Below, piece by piece: positions 56,001 to 64,000 of a stretch of 64,000 nucleotides of DNA; the first letter of the stretch is position 1; every line of letters starts with the position of its first letter. The stretch is from contig BDSL01000173.1 of assembly GCA_003116995.1 (NCBI GenBank), positions 54,805 to 118,804 of the forward strand. Direction: 5' to 3'. The notes beneath the pieces are model-generated. The model was not told where the DNA came from and ran no database searches. It saw only the letters and a list, made by a program, of their open reading frames with translations. Origin of the DNA: Yamagishiella unicocca. Taxonomy: Eukaryota > Chlorophyta > Chlorophyceae > Chlamydomonadales > Volvocaceae. A program made the position numbers and the translations under genes.

Positions 56001-56636
56001 CTGCACAGTGAATGGTCCTGCCATCCCGCCGTTTCCGGGCCCCGCATTACGATAAGCCACTTCCGGGCCCCGCATTACGATAAGCCATCGTCAGGCCGTG
56101 GCCTTGGTCCCGCGAGAAGAAGTTGCGATTGCGGCCCCGAACCAAAACCCCTAAAGCCTAAGATCCTAAAACAAACCCTCCCCGCCGAACCGATATTATG
56201 CCACCCCCCCCCCCCGCCGAAGGGTGACCTGCTCAGCTTCCTAGTCCACGGGCTTTCCTCAAATTCCCCCGCCCGCCGGCGTGAAACTCGAACCCTCCTC
56301 AAACCCCACCTTCTTTGTCTGGTCACCGAGTTCCCTGGTTCCCTCCCCCACAAAGCTGTGCTTTACTTCACATGCACGACCATGTTTCCGCAGCTCAGCA
56401 CAAGTGCATAACTAGGGCTCGCTGACGCAATCATAGTATCATTATCGTACAGACCGCAACCATAACTGCATCGGCAACCGCAACCGCAGGTGGAGGCGGA
56501 GCTGTGGATACTGGACGAGGGCCTCCGCAGCGAGCGACCCAAGGGTCGGGCCGCGGCGGCGGCGGGGTACGCAGCGCTGGCCGCCGGGCGGGCGGGGCGC
56601 TTCGGCGGCTGGATCCTTCCGGGCTTCATGCTGTAG
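50021..56636 (+). CDS. TKL-like protein kinase with degenerate catalytic motifs (probable pseudokinase), 1185 residues
   Basis: Exons: 50021-50644, 50856-52677, 52994-53280, 54136-54354, 54642-54984, 55760-55875, 56490-56636. All junctions are GT-AG and in phase. The N-terminus MACFAKCFGC has cysteines suited to palmitoylation. Residues about 209-800 are disordered, with poly-Gln and poly-Gly. The kinase domain runs from about 805 to 1150. VAIK is present (Lys 826). The Gly-loop region (GGRCRSVVLQGRW) is degenerate, and the expected helix-C Glu position is Ser/Ala-rich. The catalytic loop reads HGALRPANVLL (961-971), with Ala 963 for the catalytic Asp and Arg for the following Lys. The metal-binding motif is DVG (987). 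APE (1052) and the ADVFAFGMLLWSL helix are kept. A scaffold or regulatory role is inferred; residual activity is not excluded. Confidence 0.85.
53297..53538 (+). repeat. Dispersed intronic repeat, long copy 2
   Basis: It lies in intron 3 of the kinase gene. GGGAGATCCCGTGGTCAAAG and an A-run are followed by GATGTACATGCTGGAGAACT, a GGACCCCGCGCGGCG block (copy 1 has GGACCCCACGCGACG) and CGCATGCGGGAGAACTTGGT. Block order and spacing match 11556-11788. The sequence has no coding potential. Confidence 0.65.
54480..54625. repeat. C/T-rich 12-bp minisatellite in a kinase intron
   Basis: CCTCGCCTCCCC and CCTTACCTCCCC units alternate in the intron just before the exon at 54642. They form a long polypyrimidine tract ahead of the acceptor, which may help define that splice site. 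Confidence 0.8.
55016..55146. repeat. Interstitial telomere-like repeat in a kinase intron
   Basis: About eight units of TTCAGGGTTTTAGGG (some TTCAGGGTTTAGGG) follow each other in the intron between exons 54642-54984 and 55760-55875. TTTTAGGG is the Chlamydomonas-type and TTTAGGG the plant-type telomere unit; here they alternate with a TTCAGGG variant. Confidence 0.9.
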
Positions 56637-58645
56637 CTCCTGGCGGACAGCGAACCTTCTGGGTCTGACGCGACCTACCCGCTGCGCCACCACCTAGGAG
56701 AAGCGGCTGCTGGCTCACCTCTTCCGCCAGTCGACCCGGCAGCCGAACGTTGCTTGAGAGCCGCCCAGAGCCGCGGCCGAAGGCACATTTGTGTATGTAG
56801 GAGGTCCCGGGGCCGTAGGTGCAACCCCGCAGAACAGCAAGTGGCGTCAGTGGCGTCCTGCTTGGAACAGATGGGGACTGCGGGCGAGACAAACACGTAA
56901 ACGTACGAGTGTGCAAGGTGATGGATTGCCGGCCGCGCGGGATGATTCGTTGGGGGGTATGGGAGCATTCGTCGGAGGGAAGGTACGGTGGCTGCTGCCG
57001 AGGAGGCGCGGGCGCCGTGAGGGCGCGATGTAGCCCCCCGATTGACGTTGTCAGTTGTTAGTTGTTGCTGACGTGGCTCCCAGGGCGCGGTGCCGCACCC
57101 GTGCTGATGCAGCCCCTAGGCGCGCTCGCTGCCGGGTGGCCGCCAGTTGCGTTTCCCGGTTTGAAGCGAACGGCTGAGAAGCTTGGGTTGTGAAGCCGGG
57201 CCGGGCAGCCCGTATGCTAGGCTATTCGGCTTGGGTAGATGTTTTCGGTTGATCGAGCCATGGCTTTGTATTCATTAGATGCGCAGTGGGTGGGAGGTAG
57301 GGTTGGTAGGGTTGGGCGCGTGTGTAGGGCCAACGGCGGAGGCGCATTCGCCTCCCGCCCCCATGCGCCCCAACAAGCAACCGATAGGGCTGTACGGCGC
57401 TGTGCACACTCGCCGATGGCCAATTGGCCGCAAAGATAAGCCGGTCATCTATCTGCTTATCTATCTACTCGGTACGCGCCATGCATAAACCAAGCGGCGT
57501 CAGCACGGCCGCGTTTTAGGACGAGCGCTCTCCTGAGGTCGCGGAAGAGAGAGGAAGAGAAGCATGGTGTATACATTTTTATTCCGTCCTCAGGTGGGAT
57601 GGCTGGGTGAAAGGGAGCCGCCAGCTAGCTGGTGTGGGTACACCGATGATGGTGGGGTGTGTGTGTGTGTGCAGGGGATAATCGGTGGCTGTGGAGGGCT
57701 AAGGTAAGACTTCACTCCGCCGCGCCGATTGGCAAGTATTGAAATACATTGGGTTTGCAAGGAAAACTATTGGGGTTGCGTCTGGGTGAACTCGTGGCAG
57801 GTGGTGGGGACCAGGCGAGGGCCTCCGCTGTCGTGGCGGCTGCGATGTGCAGGCGGGCTGATGCGGCGTGCGGGGATGTGTGAGGCAGATCGGGCGGTCA
57901 CCTCTGCAGAAACAACAAAACAACGCTGACGGAAGAGCGGGGTATTCTGTCTGTCTTGTTCCTCTGTTGAGCAATGCACTGAGAGAATTGGAATGAAATG
58001 GTGCCATGTCATGTCATGTATGGAGAGAAAGTGCCGCCGCCCATGAGTCCGCCATCGCGGCTCACCGGCTGGATAAGGCCGCGCAGGCCGTCGTACTGTT
58101 GGGGCTGTCGTATTGTTGTCCCCGGCCGAACGTCATAGACGTGTACATCGCGTGATCACACTTGTAGCATGGGAATGGCGGACTTACGGCCGCCGCACCA
58201 TCACCGCCTTGCATGCCGTGCAGCGTGTCATCATGTGGTGTCCTTGTACACGTGGCAAGGTGTACGGCAGCCTGAAGTAAGGCAGGGCCTGTGGCGATGA
58301 TTGATGATGGTTTTGATTGTACGGCGCCGCCACCGCGTGCGCTGCCGGGCCAAAGTCCTTACTTCCAATCAACGGCTGCCAGGCTGCTGGCGAGCCTCTT
58401 ATAAGTCTTTGTATCCCCCAACGGGGCTTCTTCGAGTGCTTAGATTCCGACGTGTTGCCGTGCGTTGCCGTCTGCTCATGGCCGCACGAAGGGCCTGTGC
58501 GTCGGGGGCCGGAGCTAGAACCACACGGTACGCGCGGCTTGGACCAGCAAGCCGCGCCAGTTTCAATTTACCTAGCTTTCTAGATCGACGTACGCCGTAC
58601 CCGCAGGCAGTTTGCTGCCTGAGGAGCACGTTACATAACACCACC
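56637..58645. other. 3' flank of the kinase gene; no further gene supported
   Basis: Short frames occur on both strands, the longest at 57699-58007 on the minus strand, without motifs. A GT dinucleotide run is at about 57656-57672. No TGTAA signal was found close to the kinase stop. No RNA gene was recognised. Confidence 0.35.
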
Positions 58646-58933
58646 ATGTTTTCTTATCCCAACTTGCAGCATTTGGGTGCTGGCGGGCCGGCGGCCGACG
58701 TGGCCATTAGCGGATTATGGAAAAGGAAGCGCTTCGCTGCGGCGCTGGGCTGGGCTGTGGTGCTGCCCTTTTACGTGTGCGGGCCGTCCCCCTTGCTCCC
58801 GCCGTCGAAGTTCGCGAGCTTCGCTGATGTGCACCGGGATGCCGACCTGTGGGTCGTCGGCGCGGGGCGGGAGGGCACACGGCGGGAGCGGCCCGAGGTG
58901 CCAGAGCCGTATCTAGGCGACGCAGGTGCTTAG
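58646..58933 (+). CDS. Doubtful hypothetical gene, possibly extending to about 59160 or a pseudogene
   Basis: An ATG in good context (CCACCATG) opens a frame containing LWKRKRFAAALGWAVVLPFY and FASFADVHRDADLWVVGAG, which reads like real protein. The open frame continues upstream to 58301. Downstream, a GTGCTT donor-like site at about 58927 could join in phase to NIDFVVSSTC after a CGCAG at 58969, but a stop follows and the next coherent stretch (QELAAATVPLFPGVDRFVRG, about 59040-59100) is in a shifted frame. That suggests either very short introns or decay. I recognise no family. Confidence 0.3.
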   Translation: MFSYPNLQHLGAGGPAADVAISGLWKRKRFAAALGWAVVLPFYVCGPSPLLPPSKFASFADVHRDADLWVVGAGREGTRRERPEVPEPYLGDAGA

Positions 58934-61462
58934 TGCATAGTGCTAGGTGTGCGGGTTTTGACTGCACGCAGGCAACATCGACTTCGTCGTGTCCTCGACT
59001 TGTATAGGTTCTTGCCGCCCTGCCTGGTCTGGTGTATCAGGCAGGAGCTGGCGGCTGCGACGGTGCCGCTGTTCCCGGGTGTAGATAGGTTCGTGCGAGG
59101 CTTGCGCGGCTGCTTACACGGCCCTCCTCCCGGCATTGCGGTGCGGCCCTTGGGAGGCTCTAATCATCAGGCTGGTGTACTGGCTACGATACCTGGGGTG
59201 TTGGTTGCTGCTGTGTTGCCTCTGGGCTGTTGGCTGGTGTTGTGGTCGATCGCCTTTGTTCCGGTGCAGTTCGGTCTCTGTCTCTTTCGCGCCTTCAGTG
59301 TCGGGCGATGTGCCCGATGGTTCTGCCTTGGGTCTGGAACCCACTGTAACAGTGACTACTACCTGGGTGTAGTGGCTGGTTACGGTAGGGAGCCAAGGGT
59401 GCCGTCGACAATCGCCGGTCAAATCCCGGTTGTCTGCTTGTTAGGTTGTTGGTTAATTGGTTAGCTGCGGACGTGGCTCAGATATGTAAAAAATTTCTAA
59501 CCGCGGCGCTGCCCCCCCCTAAGCTACCTCCGGGTGAAGGTACATCATGCTGAACAAGGCAGCGTCGGCTGGGGTCAGACAGTGTCAGCTAGGGTCACCC
59601 CCTCAAAGAGGCGTGTGACGATCAGATGGAAGAAACGGCGGCGTGTTCTGCACGCTTGCGGTACGGCAATCGCCATCGGGCATCGCGCACCAGCTGATCA
59701 CGTCGCCGTTCTCCTCCGTCAACCTACCTGCCGTACGTTGCCATACGTCATTGGACCTGGGGACCTGGCTCTTTGATCGACATATGCCCATGCTGCCCGC
59801 TGCGGCCGCCGCTCTGACACTCCCGGTGGTGTCACGCAGCGCTGCTTTCACGTACGCCAGCGAATCAAGCAGCCGGCGGATGGCATGAAGCTGGGGCTGC
59901 AGTTGGGCCGGCTGCAGTTGACTTAGGCTTGAGTCGCAGGCTCGATGAACCCTGGTAAACCCGGCAAGCCGGTCATCCCTGCCCGCTTGCGTTTATTTCG
60001 CCCTTGTGCCGTCACACTCGCACGTGATGACCTACATCTGAGCGCTTCATTCGGACATGACGGGCCACGCGACAAGAGCACGTAGGGGACGAGTGCCATG
60101 CCGCGGCATGCGGCGGTGGCGGTTGGGATTCGCGTTTGCTCAGGTCGCCGCAACGTCCCGTACCACCAGGATGTACCGCCAGGATGTACGCCCGCAATTG
60201 CATGCTACCCAGCTTGTGATTCCGTAGGTTGGGAGGCGCGCGTCGCTTCTGGCATGCGGATGATTCATTGCACCATCACGACTTGCACGGCAGTGCAGCC
60301 TGGTCTCCATTGTGGATACCGCCACGGTGCGCTGGAACTTGCTCCACCAGCTCGGAGAATCAGAAGTCTAGGGCGCCTTCAGCTGGCAGCAGTTGGACTT
60401 GCCGCCGTGCAGATGTGAACGGTCCTTCAGCTAGCAGCGGCGGACAAGCCCTACACATGTGAACTTGCATCAGCATTAGTCTGCACGAAACTCATTATTA
60501 TGCGCATCACGTTGCGTTCTCCCTTCGATGCTTATCGCGCATGACGGTCGTGCGCGGATCGCAAGGTCACAGCTGGAGAGGGAGGGGGTGCAGGCAGGCG
60601 GAGCCGCCGTACCGAAAAGCCCCCACACCACCCTCCGAGTATGTACATATACGCGTACGACAGCTATACATACGTGGTATACGGATACACACACGTACGG
60701 ACGCCTGCAAGCACGCATGGGAACATTAGCTAGGCGGCGCCTCGAGCTCTCCTCTTAGCCAACATGCTGGGCAAGGTAGAGTTGATGGATGGCCGCAGAA
60801 CGTCACCATCACCATCAGCGTCGGAGCTGCCGACGCCTTTAGCTCTGGGTTCTGTTCGCTGTCCCAACAGCTCTGGGTTATGTTCGCTGTTCCAACAACG
60901 GGTGTGGAGGGCGTGGCCCCCATTCTCCTCTCTCTCCCTAAACAACAAAACATATCACCGGCGTTGTCCTCCTTGCGACACTGGGATTCGGAGCCCAGTC
61001 ACCCTCCTGCCAGCAACTCGAGCACTTAACGAGATGCTTGGTCCCGACAGCGCAGATGAACCTTCGAAAGTCGAAGCTCGTTATTTTATTCGACACCAGT
61101 CGCCGGTTTCTTCCCTGCGCCCTGCGTCCAGCGGCCGGCACCCATCATTCCCATCGCCGTGTCTACCGCAATCACACGCTATCTGGTCACCCCACAAAAA
61201 GGGGCACATGACCACAGGATCGCAGGATCACAGGCAGGCGACTGACTGCCCCCGTGCTGCTCCGATTGCGATCCGATGTCAAGTGCATCGTCACGTGTAG
61301 TCATTGGCTCCGAGACCACCTGAAGGGGAACCGGCGCGGCCAGCACAGGGCTGCCGGCCCATGCAACGCCGGAACCAACCAAAATAACAACAACAACGCC
61401 CTCTCCAACCACCACCCGTACAACCACCACCCGTACAACAAACGACCCCGGTTGCCATCACA
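58934..61462. other. No firmly supported gene; 3' flank of the Ser/Pro-rich gene on the right
   Basis: It includes the possible continuation of the doubtful gene to about 59160. Other frames (60764-61300 plus and several shorter) have no motif. The right end is the 3' flank of the minus-strand gene ending at 61463. No RNA gene or repeat was recognised. Confidence 0.35.
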
Positions 61463-63816
61463 TCACACCCACTTCCTCCACGGATCTCCTTGCATGCCCA
61501 GATGTCGCGGCTTGCCTCCTTCGCTGGTGCGGATGCGGGCCCTCAGCGCCTGCGCCTGAACCTGCCGCACCAGCGCCGCCGCCTCCGCCTCCACCGTCAG
61601 CTCGTCCGCCACCTCCGTCGCCACCACCCGCAGCCCCGCGAGAGACGCGTCACTTATCGGCGTGCGAAGAACCGCACCGCCGCCGCGGCCGGTGGGCTTG
61701 AGTCCGACGCCCACAATGCCGCCGACGCCGCCCTCGCTGGCGGGCGCGGCCTTCATCGCGGCGGCCAGCAGCGATGCCCCCCCGGGGGAGTGGGCGGACG
61801 GGTCGGGGCTGTGCTCCTGCTGCTGGGCTTCCTCGTGAAGGAAGGGCCTCGGAGTTGACACCGTCGGGCGCAGAGCCGAGGACGAGGACGAGGGTGCTGT
61901 CGGCCCACCTGCGGACTGCGAGGGGGCCATCACCGGGTGCGGCGACTGAGGTGACGACTGCGCAGAAACACGGGGACCGAGGTTGCTCGGACAGCCCGTT
62001 CCGTGTCCGCTGCCGACTCCGACCGTCAACGAGGGGCCGGTGATGGAGGCGCGCCGGTAGCTGGGGGGCGGCGACAAAGGGGCGTTGGGCGTGGGGGAGC
62101 CGCCGGGCGCGTGGGCGCGATTCGGCGGGGAGGAGGGGGGCGGCATGGGGAGCTGCACCTGGCTGCTCGACGAGGGGCGGTGCTGGTTGGCTCCAGGGTG
62201 GGCGATGCCCGGACTGGAGGTCGTGGTACGGCGGTAGCCCCCCGGGGGGAAGATGGGCGCGGAGCGGGAGCCGGGGGAGGCGGGGGAGACGTGCACGAGG
62301 CGGGGGGACACGGAGACCGAGATGGCGGTGACGGGGGCGACGGCGCTGATGGGGGTGATGGGGGCGACGCCAGGAGGCAGCGGGGCGGCCGGGGGCGACG
62401 GCGGCGGCGTGGCCGGCACTGGGGCCTCCTTGTCGCCGGTGGCGGACTCAGTGCTGGCGGGCGCGGGCGGGACCCCTCCCTGGAGGTAAGATATCTGGGG
62501 CAGGTGCCCGCTGGCGCTCTGCGGTGATCCCACGCCGCCGGGTGAGTCTCCGGACATAGAGGTGCGGGGGCGGGGGCGGCGGGGACCCATGACGGCTCCA
62601 GGGTGGTCTGGAGGCGGCGCAGGCGGCACGGGCACCATGGTGATGCTGCCGCTACTGCCGCTGGCCCCAGCAGCGCAGGCGTTGGAGGCTCCGCTGGGGG
62701 AGGTCATGGACAGCAGCAGCAGAGGCGGAGCGCCGTCGACGGAGGCCGAGGCGAGCCGGGGCATCTCCGCGTCCCCCTCGAAGCCGCCGCCGCCGCTGCC
62801 GCCGCTGCCGCCGCTGCCGCCGCTGCCGCCACCTGGTGCTGTTGAAGGCGGAGTCGTTCTGACGGCTTTCGGCGGTGAGCGGGCATCCGACATGGGCACC
62901 TGCAGCGGCGGCAGCGGCATCTGCGGCTGCCGCAGCGGCTGCGAAAGCGCCGACAGCGGCGGAGAGGCGAACGGAGATGAAGGTACGGCGGATCCGCCGC
63001 CACTTCCGCCAGCGGTGGCGGCTGCGGATTGCTCCGTCGCCGCCGCCAGCAGCGGTGACGGCGGCAGCCGCCGCCCCGCACTGAAGGGTCGCGCCGCCGC
63101 CGCCCCACTGCCGCCGCCGTCAGCTGGTGAGTTCATCGGCGAGGGGCTGAGGTGGTCCAACGGGGACAGCTGCAGCATGCCGCTATTCTGCCGCGACAGC
63201 GACCCGCGGGTCACCGTCACGGGCGGCATCTCGACGTTCGGGCGGTCCTGGGCCGCCGCCGCGAAGGCCGAGGTCGACGGCGAGGCCGCGGCGGAGGTCG
63301 CAACCGAGTCCACCGACACACGCAGCAGAGAGCCCGGCTCCCGCGGCAGCGCTGGCTGGCGAGCAATGATGCTGTCAGGAACCATCACGACTGAACTCCG
63401 GCGAACAGCGGGGAAGGCGCTGCTGCCGCCGCCGCTGCCGCCGCCGCCGCTGCTGCCGCCGCCGCCGTTAGCGACGCCATTCTCTGAGAAGCGGCGTGGG
63501 CCCATCGAGCCAACGCCGACGCCGATGGCAATGGAGCGGGCTGCTGCGGCTCCGCCCCCACCCGCCGAGGCGCTCATCGCCGACGCCCCGACGGAGAGGG
63601 CAGTGGGTGTGCTGGCCCCGGTACTGGGTTCGGTGCTGCTGCCTGCCGGGTTGGCGTTCGTCCAGGCCCGGAGGACCCGGTCTGCCGGCGTCATGGCTTG
63701 TCGGCCCGGCGAGGCGGGAGTGCCCAGCATCTGGCGGCGCTGGTCGAACTGCGCCACCATGGCTGCTGTGTCCTGCTCCGACATGGGGCCGTCAAGACCG
63801 GCCTCCAGGGTGGCCA
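61463..63816 (-). CDS. Last exon of a low-complexity Ser/Pro/Gly-rich protein, 5' part outside the window
   Basis: The minus-strand exon begins after a CTGCAG acceptor at 63817 with two bases of a split codon. It runs open for 783 residues to a stop at 61463. It starts ATLEAGLDGPMSEQDTAAMV and QFDQRRQMLGTPASPGRQAM, then becomes almost entirely disordered: Gly-Ser runs, SP and TP dipeptides, and proline tracts. The last 60 residues are more regular (LRVVATEVADELTVEAEAAA then LVRQVQAQALRARIR) and may form a helix or coiled coil. Many Ser-Pro sites would suit proline-directed kinases. No domain is recognised, and the function may lie in the upstream exons. Confidence 0.7.
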
Positions 63817-64000
63817 CTGCAGGGGGGGTGGGAGGGAGGGCGGGAGGAGGGGGGTGGGAGGAGGGGGGTGGGAGGAGGGGGTGGGAGGAGGGGGGGTCGA
63901 GGAAGACCCGCGGATGCGAGGAAAAACCGTTTAGGAAAGGGGGGGTGGGAGGAGGGGGGTGGGGATTGGCAGGAGGCACCAGGAGGGGGGTGGGGATTGG
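63817..64000. other. Intron of the Ser/Pro-rich gene with G-rich minisatellite
   Basis: GGGAGGAGGGGGGT-type units repeat on the plus strand (C-rich on the transcribed strand), broken by a short copy of the dispersed intronic repeat at 63898-63940. The donor site and preceding exon lie beyond the window. Confidence 0.6.
63898..63940 (+). repeat. Short copy of the dispersed intronic repeat, antisense to its host gene
   Basis: CGAGGAAGACCCGCGGATGC followed by GAGGAAAAACCGTTTAGGAA matches the 5' part of the copies at 11558 and 9985. The host gene is on the minus strand, so orientation relative to transcription is opposite to that in the U-box and kinase genes. Confidence 0.6.

Overview
This window is nuclear DNA of a eukaryotic green alga, most likely a volvocine (Chlamydomonas/Volvox-type) member of the Chlamydomonadales. 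The evidence is strongly GC-rich coding sequence, many GT-AG introns, long Gln/Gly/Ala/Pro tracts inside proteins, abundant minisatellites in introns, a Gypsy-type retrotransposon remnant, and TTTTAGGG-like (Chlamydomonas-type telomere) repeats inside one intron. Nothing looks prokaryotic. I rebuilt gene models by hand from reading frame, splice-site phase and domain motifs.

Layout. 1-5286: gene-poor, with a Gypsy remnant (740-1060) and a 220-bp tandem duplication. 5287-14478 (+): a 13-exon gene for a multi-pass membrane protein with a C-terminal U-box (ubiquitin ligase) domain. 14479-18174: no intact gene, but a decayed PHD-finger fragment on the minus strand. 18175-27090: an 8.9-kb satellite built from a 46-bp hairpin-forming monomer with higher-order duplications. 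27091-33010: repeats, including two foldback elements and a 1.8-kb element with terminal inverted repeats. 33011-38035: a second tandem array, with units of 620 and 669 bp alternating in a 1289-bp higher-order repeat. 40120-43100 (-): a membrane-anchored BTB/POZ (T1-type) protein. 43801-47672 (+): a TUG/ASPSCR1-like UBX protein, divergent from the BTB gene. 50021-56636 (+): a seven-exon TKL-like kinase with degenerate catalytic motifs, probably a pseudokinase. 56637-61462: gene-poor with one doubtful gene. 61463-63816 (-): the last exon of a very low-complexity Ser/Pro/Gly-rich protein whose 5' end lies beyond the window.

Three of the five main genes belong to families tied to ubiquitin or p97/CDC48: the U-box protein, the BTB protein and the UBX protein. 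That is suggestive, but gene clustering by function is not expected in algal nuclear genomes and I see no proof of a shared pathway. The most unusual content is the two higher-order satellite arrays, the U-box protein's membrane architecture, the pseudokinase, and a roughly 240-bp repeat family that sits in introns of unrelated genes.
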